From an uncultured Clostridia bacterium (lineage in GTDB: Bacteria; Bacillota_A; Clostridia; TANB77; CAG-508), in contig CANQZT010000041.1 of NCBI GenBank assembly GCA_947628335.1, positions 1-10,595 on the forward strand: 10,595 nt of DNA. Reading direction: 5' to 3'. A program made the translations under genes and the position numbers. This document shows, one piece after another, positions 1 through 6,967 of the stretch. How positions within the stretch are numbered: the stretch's first letter is position 1; each line of letters begins with the position of its first letter. The notes beneath the pieces were generated by a model, which did no database searches, was not told the origin of the DNA, and worked only from the letters and a program-made list of their open reading frames with translations.

Positions 1-624
1 TTATTTATTGCTTATATGAATATTACTAACATCAACATTTAATTCCCTTGAAATTATATTTTGGATTTGTGCAATTTGTTCTTGATTTAATGTATCCGCT
101 TTTATAACTACACTAACACTCGTATCATTTACAAAAATTACAGAATTTGCAAATCCCTTTGTTGAAATTAAATTTTCAGCTATCATAATGGCATTTTTCG
201 TTTGATTTATTTTTGTTATTTCTTGTTCTGATATAGCCTTTTGTTCTTGTGAAATACTTGTGCTTTCCAATAGTTTTTGATATGTCTCTATCATTTGTGA
301 ATACATTTTATCCCTTTCTAGTTTTGATGTATCAAAATAATCATCTGTTTCAGAATTTGTTTCTACTGTTACTTCATTTTTGGGTTCTTCATTTTCAACT
401 AATGCACTAGCAATCGTATTGTTTATAGCATTTCTATCATTTTCATCTAATACATCTCCATTTACCAAAGTTGCATCACCTATTGCAGCATATTGATTGC
501 CCTCTACCACATTTGTCCCTGTTGCTATTACATTACTATCTGCTGTATAATTCAAATATCCTGCTGTTATCAGCATTAATGCAATTACTAAAATTGCTAA
601 TTGATTTTTCTTTATAATTTTCAT
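1..624 (-). CDS. spoIIIAH: SpoIIIAH, mother-cell membrane protein of the SpoIIIA-SpoIIQ channel
   Basis: This 207-residue protein is the last gene of the spoIIIA operon, and its TAA stop sits at the very edge of the window. Residues about 8-24 form one N-terminal membrane segment. An acidic, low-complexity linker follows, and then a C-terminal domain (about 125-205) with the helix-strand pattern of the SpoIIIAH/YscJ-like fold. In the family this domain lies in the intermembrane space and binds forespore SpoIIQ. The ATG is preceded by AGGAGG at good spacing, 23 bases after the spoIIIAG stop. The frame is intact with no in-frame CGG. The call rests on length, topology and position at the end of a recognisable operon; the linker is poorly conserved, as is usual. 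Confidence 0.93.
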   Translation of the reverse strand: MKIIKKNQLAILVIALMLITAGYLNYTADSNVIATGTNVVEGNQYAAIGDATLVNGDVLDENDRNAINNTIASALVENEEPKNEVTVETNSETDDYFDTSKLERDKMYSQMIETYQKLLESTSISQEQKAISEQEITKINQTKNAIMIAENLISTKGFANSVIFVNDTSVSVVIKADTLNQEQIAQIQNIISRELNVDVSNIHISNK

Positions 625-647
625 TGTATTTTCCTCCTAAAATATAT

Positions 648-1265
648 TTATTCTTTTTTCATTTCAAAAACTTGAATTTTATGTGTTGGAAGTCCAGTAA
701 CCGCTTCTACAGCCTGCACAATATTGTTTTTCACAGTTCCATTGTTTGCACCAACAGCAGTTATTATAGCCCCTTCAATTTTAGGCTGAATTATTTTTTG
801 TGTTACAGGTACTTTTTCGCCATTTTCTTCTTTATAAACAATATCTTTTTCCGTATCATTTTGTGTGGTTGTTCTTGTACCTCCTCCAGAATCTGTTTCT
901 TCTATTAAACTGTTTTTGCTGTTTTCACTGTACATCGCAACAACTTCACTACTTTCTGAATATGAAATTAAAACTTTTACATTTCCTACCCCCTCTATAT
1001 TTGATAGTATATTTTCTAAATTTTTTTCCATTGAATTATCTTTAGTATCCTCTTTTGATGTTTCCTGCAAATCTGCTAACTGCTTACCTGTATCATAATT
1101 TATATTTTCATCTTCATTTTTCTTTTTGTCTCCATTCCATATTGTATTGATTGCCATTACTGTAACAATTAATACTACAATTAATACAACAATATTTTCT
1201 ATTTTCTTTTTACTTGTCTGCTCTTTTTCCTTTGAAACTAATGCCTGAATTTTATCCTTTAACAT
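648..1265 (-). CDS. spoIIIAG: SpoIIIAG, ring-forming channel protein
   Basis: The protein has 205 residues. A short charged N-terminus is followed by one membrane helix (about 23-40), a charged linker (41-80), and a C-terminal domain starting at NLENILSNIEGVGNVKVLIS (82-101). That start is typical of SpoIIIAG and its YscJ/FliF-like ring-building motif. The insert between strands (about 105-155) is rich in Ser, Thr, Glu and Gly. In B. subtilis, SpoIIIAG forms a large multimeric ring in the mother-cell membrane facing the forespore. The ATG is preceded by AGGAGGGAG. The gap to spoIIIAF is 30 bases. The frame is intact; the CGG strings inside the gene lie across codon boundaries (ACG GAA, GCG GTT). 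Confidence 0.94.
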   Translation of the reverse strand: MLKDKIQALVSKEKEQTSKKKIENIVVLIVVLIVTVMAINTIWNGDKKKNEDENINYDTGKQLADLQETSKEDTKDNSMEKNLENILSNIEGVGNVKVLISYSESSEVVAMYSENSKNSLIEETDSGGGTRTTTQNDTEKDIVYKEENGEKVPVTQKIIQPKIEGAIITAVGANNGTVKNNIVQAVEAVTGLPTHKIQVFEMKKE

Positions 1266-1295
1266 CTTACTCCCTCCTCTTTTGTTTACTCTTTC

Positions 1296-1907
1296 TTATT
1301 CATTTACTTTTATATTTTTCTTATTCAACTCATACACCCCCGATAAATATTCTTTTATTTCTTCTTTTTCATCATCACTTAAATCATCTTTAACTACATT
1401 TGCTTCATTAATTGTATTTCCAATCGATACTTTTTCTATTTTACTTACTTCTATCTTGTTATTCTCATTTGTCGCATCTTTTTCTTTCTTACACAAACTT
1501 AATCTAATTTCTTCTACCTTTCCATAATTATCCTCATCTTCTTGTTCAATCTCTATATAAATTGTATTTATCTCATATCCCTTTTCTTCCATTTTACTTT
1601 TCATATCTTCTTTTAAATTCGATTTATATATCTCTTCTACGGATTGATTATTACTACTTGACAAATCCTGTGATATAGCTTGATATTCCTCTTCACTGTC
1701 AAAATATTTTTCATAGTCTATATCACCTATATCAAAATTTGTAATTTTACTTAATATTGGTGATAAAATTGTAAATAAAATATATACACCAATTACTGCT
1801 TTTATATATTTTTTACTATTTCCATTGGGAAGTATCATTTCAATAATTCCTGCAATCACAACTGCCACAATAATTTGTTCTGCCCAATTGCTCATCCATT
1901 CAATCAA
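1296..1907 (-). CDS. spoIIIAF: SpoIIIAF, membrane component of the SpoIIIA complex
   Basis: The protein has 203 residues, counting a TTG start that gives an N-terminus MIEWMSNWAEQIIVAVVIAG; this MIEW-type start fits clostridial SpoIIIAF. An ATG four codons later (1895) is the alternative. Two membrane helices (about 11-27 and 34-52) are separated by a short loop LPNGNSKKYIK. A soluble, Glu/Lys-rich C-terminal domain follows. The upstream ribosome site is weak (AGGTTGTGATG) and lies in the 13-base gap after the spoIIIAE stop, so translational coupling to spoIIIAE is likely. That matters because spoIIIAE contains a frame shift. The frame of this gene is intact. Confidence 0.9.
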   Translation of the reverse strand: MIEWMSNWAEQIIVAVVIAGIIEMILPNGNSKKYIKAVIGVYILFTILSPILSKITNFDIGDIDYEKYFDSEEEYQAISQDLSSSNNQSVEEIYKSNLKEDMKSKMEEKGYEINTIYIEIEQEDEDNYGKVEEIRLSLCKKEKDATNENNKIEVSKIEKVSIGNTINEANVVKDDLSDDEKEEIKEYLSGVYELNKKNIKVNE

Positions 1908-1920
1908 TTTACATCACAAC

Positions 1921-3076
1921 CTATCTATACATAAGTCCACTATTGGATATTTTTACTACAAGCGTAATACCTATTATTAACATAACAGATACCGAAATAA
2001 GCATTGCAAGCAATATCTTAAACGTGTCTCCAATTTGTGATAATAACGAAATAATTTTTTCATCAGCAATTGGTTCACAAATAGCTGATGCTATATAATA
2101 TGTTATCATCAAAATAGTTAGCTTAATAATAGGTACTATGCATATTCCAATTACTACAATAACTCCCACCAATCCAACAGCATTTTTCAAAATATTACTA
2201 CATCCAATTACTGTATCTACTGCATCCCCTAATATTTTTCCAACTACTGGTATAAAATTTGAAACTGCAGCTTTGGCAGTTTTAGCAGTAATTCCATCCA
2301 CACTACTTGTAAGCGTTCCTTCCAAAGAAAGAATTCCTACAAACAATGTTAAAGTAATTCCTAAAATCCATATAGTACTACTTTTAAAATACTTTGATAA
2401 TTTATTTATTTGAATCCTATTAGATATCTTAGATATAATACCAAGTGCTGTTCCAATTAAAATTAATGGCAACAAAAAATTACTTATTATATTTCCTATA
2501 AATGTAATTAAAAACAATAATATTGGCTGTATAACACTTGCTGATGTTATGCTACCTGTTGTCATCATTAATGTAATCAAAATTGGTATTAATGTATGTG
2601 AAAATCCTACTAAATTTTGTATTGTGTCTCGTGCTAAGTTTATGATATCTGAGAAATTACTCATAACAAGAGTAACTATTAATATATACTGAACATAATA
2701 TGTCATTTGTGAAACGCTTTTATTTTCTAAGTTTTCACTAATACTTTTTAAAATACTATGTATAACAATAATTACAACAATACTCCCGTACTATTTGCAA
2801 GGTCTGTCTTATTTCTTTTCCAAATAAATTTAATATTTTATTCAATAATGTTTTATTATCTATCTGCCCTTTAATTGCATCATTCATCAAATCATTTGCA
2901 TTTACATCAGAAAATGCATCTTTTGTGTAATTATTCGCCTCTTCTACAAACCATTTTATATTCAAACTTTCTTGCTGATTTTGCAATATTTCTTCTTGCG
3001 TTGCAACCGAATTATTACAAAAACAAGTAAATAAAAAAAACACCACAAATATCTTTATTATTTTTCTCTTTTGCAT
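1921..3076 (-). CDS. spoIIIAE: SpoIIIAE, multi-pass membrane protein; reading frame needs one +1 shift at a CGG codon
   Basis: Read through with one skipped base, this is 384 residues, close to the roughly 400 usual for SpoIIIAE. Residues 1-25 look like a signal peptide (a Lys/Arg start, a Phe/Val-rich core, then CNNSVA). A soluble stretch runs to about residue 90, followed by seven or so hydrophobic segments through the LMYR end. The zero frame ends 11 codons after V96. Skipping the C of CGG at 2786-2788 turns GTA CGG GAG into GTA GGG AGT and restores IVGSIVVIIVIHSILKS. That joins without a gap onto the large downstream frame, whose first Met is residue 124. The start ATG has GAAAGGA upstream. 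SpoIIIAE is a conserved, permease-like part of the channel. If no shift occurs, the product stops after 106 residues and the membrane core is lost. Confidence 0.9.
2786..2788 (-). other. +1 frame-shift site in spoIIIAE (GTA C GGG)
   Basis: The minus-strand reading is ATA GTA CGG GAG TAT. The zero frame gives I-V-R-E-Y and reaches a stop 10 codons further on. Skipping the C at 2788 gives ATA GTA GGG AGT ATT, I-V-G-S-I, and opens the remaining 287 codons of SpoIIIAE. There is no Shine-Dalgarno-like run directly before the site. Confidence 0.85.
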
Positions 3077-3097
3077 TTATATATGTCCTTTCTTATG

Positions 3098-3484
3098 TTA
3101 TGGCAATACTTTTATTAATGTCTCTAATAATGCCGAGATAATTGGAATAGAAATTGCAACAATTATTACTTTTCCTCCTATATCGACCTTATTTGCAATA
3201 GCTGTTTCTCCTGCATCTTTACAAACACTTACTGCAAATTCTGTTAAAAATGATATTCCTGTAATTTTAATTAGTATACTTAAAAATTCTCCATTTATCT
3301 GTGTTTTGCTTGAAATATTACTTAATAAATTAATTATTCCTTCTAACTTTCCAAAACTTAAAAATAAAATAATTGCTCCACCTAAAATAGATGCATACAT
3401 AGCAAACTCTGGCTTGTACTGTTTTAATATAATAACAACAATTAATGTAATAAAAGCAATTCCAACTATTTTTATAATATCCAT
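3098..3484 (-). CDS. spoIIIAD: SpoIIIAD, small membrane protein of the SpoIIIA complex
   Basis: The protein has 128 residues. The start is the ATG at 3484 (MDIIKIVGIAF), because AGAGGT lies just upstream; the longer open frame reaching 3535 would run into spoIIIAC. Hydrophobic segments are at about 3-20, 28-45, 68-87 and 105-125. The sequence carries family landmarks: KQYKPEFAMYASILGGAI near residue 21, and the TGISFLTEFAVSVCKDAGE stretch (75-93). Length matches the family (about 130). It starts 10 bases after the spoIIIAC stop and ends 21 bases before spoIIIAE. The frame is intact with no in-frame CGG. It is thought to act with AC and AE in the membrane base of the channel. Confidence 0.94.
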   Translation of the reverse strand: MDIIKIVGIAFITLIVVIILKQYKPEFAMYASILGGAIILFLSFGKLEGIINLLSNISSKTQINGEFLSILIKITGISFLTEFAVSVCKDAGETAIANKVDIGGKVIIVAISIPIISALLETLIKVLP

Positions 3485-3494
3485 ACTTACCTCT

Positions 3495-3689
3495 TTATAA
3501 ATTAAATAATGTTCTAACAGTGTCAAATAACACACTTATTTCCTTTATTACCATAGTAAGCACAATAACAAGCCCTGCAAGTGTTGTCATCATTGCTTGG
3601 TCTTCTCTTCCTGCTCGTACTAATACTTGGTGCAAAACTGCTACTAAAATACCTATCGCAGCTATTTTAAATAGTAAATTAATATCCAT
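3495..3689 (-). CDS. spoIIIAC: SpoIIIAC, two-helix membrane protein
   Basis: The product is 64 residues starting MDINLLFKIAAIGILVAVLH, with ATG at 3689 preceded by AAAGGAGAAAGG. There are two membrane helices (about 4-24 and 33-53) joined by the conserved polar turn RAGREDQA (25-32), and a short tail. Length agrees with the family (about 68). Because of the frame shifts in the upstream gene, this frame is open back to 3854, so an automatic caller could fuse it to the C-terminal part of spoIIIAB. The ribosome site and family length show that the true gene is the short one. The spoIIIAB stop (reached only after the third shift) lies 14 bases upstream. Confidence 0.93.
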   Translation of the reverse strand: MDINLLFKIAAIGILVAVLHQVLVRAGREDQAMMTTLAGLVIVLTMVIKEISVLFDTVRTLFNL

Positions 3690-3703
3690 ACCTTTCTCCT
3701 TTG

Positions 3704-4216
3704 TTATATAAGAACTATCATTATAGCAAGTCCTGAAACTATACCGTAATGTTTTATACAGTTTTTCATTTTTTTGGCATTCTTGTTCTGCCTTATCAAT
3801 TTGTGTATCAATAAATTTTTCAGTTAATTCAATTTGACTTAACTGACCTTGCAAATCTGTTTTTCCAAGTAATTTTCCGAAGACCTTTCAATACATCTAA
3901 ATCTTCCTTATTCATGCTTGTATTTGATGCACTAATAGCATTGTCCCATGATTTACTTGCTGTATCATTTTTCATATTGTTACTTGCACATAAAAATATT
4001 TCTCCAATATTATGCTTAAGACCTTTTGACATTTCTCCAAAAATATCTGGTACTGGTTCATAAGTAAATTTTATTTTAGTTTTAAATATACTTAATGCTC
4101 TTTTTATTTCCTTTAATTCAACAACTCTATCTTTATACTTTTTTGTTATAATTAATCCGTAAATAACTACAAAGTATTACAATTGAACATAAACTTATCC
4201 ATTTAATAATTATCAT
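3704..4216 (-). CDS. spoIIIAB: SpoIIIAB, membrane-anchored protein; reading frame needs three +1 shifts at CGG codons
   Basis: With three skipped bases this is a 169-residue protein, against about 171 in B. subtilis. It starts MIIIKWISLCSIVILC (ATG at 4216, GAGGAA upstream). It has an N-terminal helix (about 5-24), then the family pattern YKDRVVELKEIKRALSIF, FTYEPVPDIFGEM, and a C-terminal helix ending GLAIMIVLI followed by TAA. The three breaks are TTA C GGA (L19-G20), CTT C GGA (L112-G113) and TTA C GGT (L156-G157). Removing the three Cs makes every block join with no gap or overlap. In the unshifted frame the product ends after about 26 residues. SpoIIIAB resembles GspF-type platform proteins and anchors the SpoIIIAA ATPase. 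Three identical lesions in one 0.5-kb gene, each at a Gly codon, is the most striking part of the window. Confidence 0.9.
3744..3746 (-). other. +1 frame-shift site 3 in spoIIIAB (TTA C GGT)
   Basis: The minus-strand reading is AAA ACA TTA CGG TAT AGT. The zero frame gives K-T-L-R-Y-S and runs on into spoIIIAC. Skipping the C at 3746 gives TTA GGT ATA GTT, L-G-I-V, and the C-terminal helix SGLAIMIVLI ending at the proper TAA (3704-3706). Confidence 0.85.
3877..3879 (-). other. +1 frame-shift site 2 in spoIIIAB (CTT C GGA)
   Basis: The minus-strand reading is AAA GGT CTT CGG AAA ATT. Skipping the C at 3879 gives CTT GGA AAA TTA CTT GGA AAA, L-G-K-L-L-G-K, continuing to TDLQGQLSQIEL as expected. 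An AAAGG run lies just upstream of CTT. CTT as the codon before the shift recalls the prfB and Ty1 frame-shift sites, though this is only a resemblance. Confidence 0.85.
4157..4159 (-). other. +1 frame-shift site 1 in spoIIIAB (TTA C GGA)
   Basis: The minus-strand reading is AGT TAT TTA CGG ATT AAT. The zero frame stops a few codons later. Skipping the C at 4159 gives TTA GGA TTA ATT ATA, L-G-L-I-I, and opens the frame through KKYKDRVVELKEIKRAL onward. Confidence 0.85.
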
Positions 4217-4284
4217 TTGTTTTTCCTCATTCTATATTTATATCTATATAATTATATTCAGCTTGTACTACTTTTAGAACTTTT

Positions 4285-5236
4285 TTAAGCTAATATATAT
4301 TCTAAATTTATTTTATTTAAGTTATATACCTTATCAATTTCTCCTTTTCTATATTCATCAAGAAAAATTAATCGCTCGAAAATGTGTGCATTAATTAATT
4401 TTGAAATTTCAGGATTCAATTTTATATCCTCCATATTTTTTCCATGAACTGTAAAAATTCCTTTAATACCACAACATACAGCATAATTTATAGCTTCTAC
4501 GTCTTTTCTATTTCCTATTTCATCAGCAACAATTACTTTTGGTGCCATAGAACGTATCATCATTTGCATACCTAACCACTTAGGTACATTATCTAATACA
4601 TCAGTCCTTACTCCTACATCATTTTGTGGAATTCCTTTATACATAGATGCAATCTCACCTCTTTCGTCTACTACTCCAACCGTTATTCCTTTATATTTTA
4701 TTTGTTCCATTCCGTTACTTATTTTTCTGACTAAATCTCTTAACATAGTAGTTTTTCCGTACTCCTGGAGGTGAAATAATTAATGTATTATAAATTGTAT
4801 TTTCTTCTACATTTAATACATATTTTAATATTCTATTACTTGAACCTATAATTTGTTTTGCAATTCTAAAATTTAAACTAGAAATATATGTAATATTTGT
4901 TATTTTATCTTCATTCATAACAACATTTCCAGTAATTCCCACACGATGTCCTCCTTTTAGTGTAATATATCCATTACATATTTGTGTTTGATATGAGTAA
5001 ATTGAGTTGTTACATATATGTTGTAGAGTTTCTAATACTTCTTCAACTGTAATTATCACTGTATCTAATACTTGTTCTTTATTAGTATATTTTAATATTA
5101 TTGGCTTAGATGCTCTTACTCTAATTTCTTCTAACAAATTCATTTCCTCTGATTTTTGATTTTGTTCTATCTTTTTGTTTATTTCATTTGCTATCCTTCT
5201 AGGAAAATATAATAATATCTCATTTATATTTAACAA
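4285..5236 (-). CDS. spoIIIAA: SpoIIIAA, AAA-type ATPase; frame needs one +1 shift inside the P-loop
   Basis: With one skipped base this is 316 residues, near the family's roughly 307. The start is TTG at 5236, because AGGAGG sits seven bases before it and the N-terminus (LNINEILLYFPRRIANEI) matches the family; the frame opens further upstream to 5290 without a ribosome site. Domains: the N-terminal region with GGHRVGITGNVV (about 115-126); Walker A SPPGVGKTTMLRD (155-167); GVVDERGEIA near 187-196; Walker B VADEIG (236-241); then IFTVHG. SpoIIIAA is a secretion-ATPase-like protein that powers or assembles the channel. The zero frame breaks at V159. Skipping the C of CGG at 4757-4759 gives the catalytic G160-K161-T162. 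Without the shift the protein ends 14 residues later with no nucleotide-binding site. The gap to spoIIIAB is 68 bases. Confidence 0.92.
4757..4759 (-). other. +1 frame-shift site in spoIIIAA, inside the Walker A motif (GTA C GGA)
   Basis: The minus-strand reading is CCA GGA GTA CGG AAA AAC TAC TAT. Skipping the C at 4759 gives GGA GTA GGA AAA ACT ACT ATG, G-V-G-K-T-T-M, a textbook P-loop. The zero frame gives G-V-R-K-N-Y-Y and ends 11 codons later. An AGGAG run lies two bases before CGG, so an internal Shine-Dalgarno effect is possible here. Not all five sites have such a run. Confidence 0.88.
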
Positions 5237-5438
5237 TGTTTGGCCTCCTAAAACACTCAAATACCCCAAAAACCTTATTGTCTTTAACAAAGAACAAAAG
5301 CGGACATTATTAACATTTTTACTATTTAAAACATTTTAAAGTCCGCGTCTTTGTTCGTCCGCGAAAAATTGTATAGCAATTTTTCTGTGGATTGTTATGT
5401 TTTTTCTATAATAGGAAAGTAGAACTTTCCTATTATAG
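5237..5438 (-). other. Upstream leader of spoIIIA, rich in inverted repeats
   Basis: This stretch carries no gene. Four kinds of pairing can be seen. (1) 5401-5420 and 5424-5443 form a perfect 20-base inverted repeat around a 3-base centre. (2) 5363-5371 and 5377-5385 form a perfect 9-base repeat around a 5-base loop. (3) 5286-5292 with 5349-5355 (AACAAAG/CTTTGTT) and 5300-5305 with 5341-5346 (GCGGAC/GTCCGC) form a long broken stem. (4) A second GTCCGC at 5357-5362 could compete for the same GCGGAC. AGGAGG at about 5244-5249 serves spoIIIAA. The operon is expected to use a sigma-E promoter, but I could not find a convincing one. Confidence 0.55.
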
Positions 5439-5478
5439 AAAAAGCTATAACATATTAATATATATGCTATAGCTTTTT
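5439..5478 (-). terminator. Probable intrinsic terminator of yebC
   Basis: On the minus strand an 11-base stem (AAAAAGCTATA/TATAGCTTTTT) encloses an AT-rich loop that can pair partly with itself. It ends in a short U-tract, 30 bases after the yebC stop. Its A/U ends overlap the arm of the 20-bp inverted repeat 5401-5443, so the two hairpins cannot both form fully. It could also work for plus-strand transcripts. Confidence 0.65.
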
Positions 5479-5508
5479 ATTTTAGAACTTTATTTTATAA
5501 TATATTTT

Positions 5509-6234
5509 TTATTCTTCCCAATTGTGATATACATTCATAACATCATCTAAGTCATCCAACATATCAATTAATCTTTGCATTTTTTCCGAACCTTTTTCAT
5601 CTAATGATACATATGTACTTGGAACTTGGCTTATTTCTGCTTCTACAAATTCTAATCCTTCTTTTTCTAATGCTTCACGCACATTTGAAAAATCTTCTGG
5701 TGAAGTAGTAACTTCATAACATTCTTCTTCAGAACTAAAGTCTTCTGCTCCTGCTTCTATTGCAATCATCATTAAATCATCTTCTGATTTATCTGTTGAT
5801 GCTTTATCTATTACTATAACCCCTTTTCTTTCAAATAAGTATGATACGCATCCAGTAGTTCCTAAATTTCCACCGCATTTATCAAAAGCATGTCTTACAT
5901 CAGATGCAGTTCTATTTCTGTTATCTGTACTTGATTCAACAATAACTGCAACCCCATTTGGGCCATATCCTTCATATACCACTTCTTCATAATTTGCAGA
6001 ATCTCCTGCACCACTTGCTTTTTTTATTGCATTATTTATAGTGTCATTTGGCATATTGGCTGCTTTACATTTTGCAATAACGTCTTTTAATTTGGAATTT
6101 CCTGCTGGATCTGGTCCACCTTGTTTTACTGCTACTAATAATTCTCTTCCTAATTTAGTAAATATTTTTCCCCTTGCTGCATCAGCTTTTCCTTTTTTTG
6201 CTTGAATATTGTGCCATTTGCTATGTCCTGACAT
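5509..6234 (-). CDS. yebC: YebC/PmpR family protein
   Basis: The product is 241 residues with the unmistakable family start [20 protein letters not shown] and the following [19 protein letters not shown]. Mid-protein landmarks are [14 protein letters not shown] (61-74), [19 protein letters not shown] and [16 protein letters not shown]. The acidic C-terminus is normal for the family. Members were first described as transcriptional regulators and more recently as ribosome-associated factors that relieve stalling at difficult (proline-rich) sequences. The sequence does not decide between these. AAAGGAGG precedes the ATG. It lies 272 bases upstream of spoIIIAA on the same strand with a probable terminator between, so it is likely its own unit. 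I found no convincing promoter in 6235-6420. Confidence 0.95.
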   Translation of the reverse strand: MSGHSKWHNIQAKKGKADAARGKIFTKLGRELLVAVKQGGPDPAGNSKLKDVIAKCKAANMPNDTINNAIKKASGAGDSANYEEVVYEGYGPNGVAVIVESSTDNRNRTASDVRHAFDKCGGNLGTTGCVSYLFERKGVIVIDKASTDKSEDDLMMIAIEAGAEDFSSEEECYEVTTSPEDFSNVREALEKEGLEFVEAEISQVPSTYVSLDEKGSEKMQRLIDMLDDLDDVMNVYHNWEE

Positions 6235-6420
6235 GACTAATTCCTCCTTTATTTTTTAGTATTTAAGCTACTTTCTGGCTTTTTATATAATATTTTTATT
6301 AAACAATTTAAGTTATACAAATAAAATTTGTACTTTTATATAATAACATATTTTTTTATTTTTGTGTAGCCTTTTTCACGGATTTTTATTATTCATACAA
6401 TTATTTTACACCTTTTTTCT

Positions 6421-6954
6421 TTATCCATTTTTCTTATATAGTTTACTTTTCTCTTCTAAAAGTTTAAAATCGCAACATCTTTTAGAAAGATTAGACTTTG
6501 GATTGTTTGTTTTCTCTCTATATAATTTTATTGCATTTTTCTTGATTTTCTCCATTTTATCATTAATTAAGTCTAATTCGAAGTTTAAAAATGATATGTA
6601 TAAGGACTTTTCTTTATCACTAGAGAAATCTCTATATTTTTCTATATCTTTATATTTTAATTCCTTAACATTATCATCAGATATAGGAATCATATTATTG
6701 AGATTTAAAACACCTATGATTTTGTCATCTTGTTTTATTTTAATAAAATCCATACCCTCTTTTATTTTATAATGTTTTTCTTTTGCTGAAGATATTGGTA
6801 CATAATAATCAAATTCATTTATACTTATTAATATTCCTATATATGGTTTTAATTTTTTTTCATAATTAATATTTTCTACCTTTGAATCAAAATCTTTCAA
6901 ATAATTTACATAGTCTTTATTTGCTATATACCATTTTAATTTATCTTTTTTCAT
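6421..6954 (-). CDS. toxN: ToxN/AbiQ/TenpN-family endoribonuclease toxin of a type III toxin-antitoxin system
   Basis: The start is ATG at 6954 (MKKDKLKWYIANKDYVNYLK), because GGAG lies six bases before it; an in-frame TTG at 6966 overlaps that ribosome site. This gives 177 residues, close to the roughly 170 of known ToxN proteins. The block KPYIGILISINEFDYYVPIS followed by SAKEKH (37-61) matches the conserved core of the family, where the SS-x-K region forms part of the RNase active site. Next come IKIKQDDKIIGVLNLNNMIP, a YKDIE...YRDF segment, and helices with many Lys and Asn residues. The toxin cuts RNA and is held inactive by the ToxI RNA encoded just upstream. The expected order promoter-repeats-terminator-toxin is all present, which makes the call firm. 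The system commonly gives phage resistance; that role here is inference. Confidence 0.93.
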   Translation of the reverse strand: MKKDKLKWYIANKDYVNYLKDFDSKVENINYEKKLKPYIGILISINEFDYYVPISSAKEKHYKIKEGMDFIKIKQDDKIIGVLNLNNMIPISDDNVKELKYKDIEKYRDFSSDKEKSLYISFLNFELDLINDKMEKIKKNAIKLYREKTNNPKSNLSKRCCDFKLLEEKSKLYKKNG

Positions 6955-6967
6955 TTTTCGCTCCAAA

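Noticed and set aside
624..1527. Plus-strand open frames across spoIIIAG and spoIIIAF, and similar ones at 2138-2413, 3306-3711, 6362-6772 and 9187-9420
   Set aside because: They lie opposite clear genes, lack ribosome sites, and their products are low-complexity Phe/Leu/Ser/Ile strings typical of antisense frames.
3690..3854. A fused SpoIIIAB-SpoIIIAC protein from the open frame 3495-3854
   Set aside because: The stretch before the SpoIIIAC start is out-of-frame translation after the third shift site. SpoIIIAC has its own ribosome site and family length from 3689.
2756..5236. spoIIIAA, spoIIIAB and spoIIIAE as ordinary pseudogenes in a strain that lost sporulation
   Set aside because: There are no premature stops, deletions or missense damage apart from five identical C insertions at glycine codons, and the other five genes of the operon are intact. 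Kept only as a weaker alternative.
5386..5400. Sigma-E -10-like CATAACAAT in the spoIIIA leader
   Set aside because: It has an extra base relative to the consensus and no matching -35 element at the right distance.
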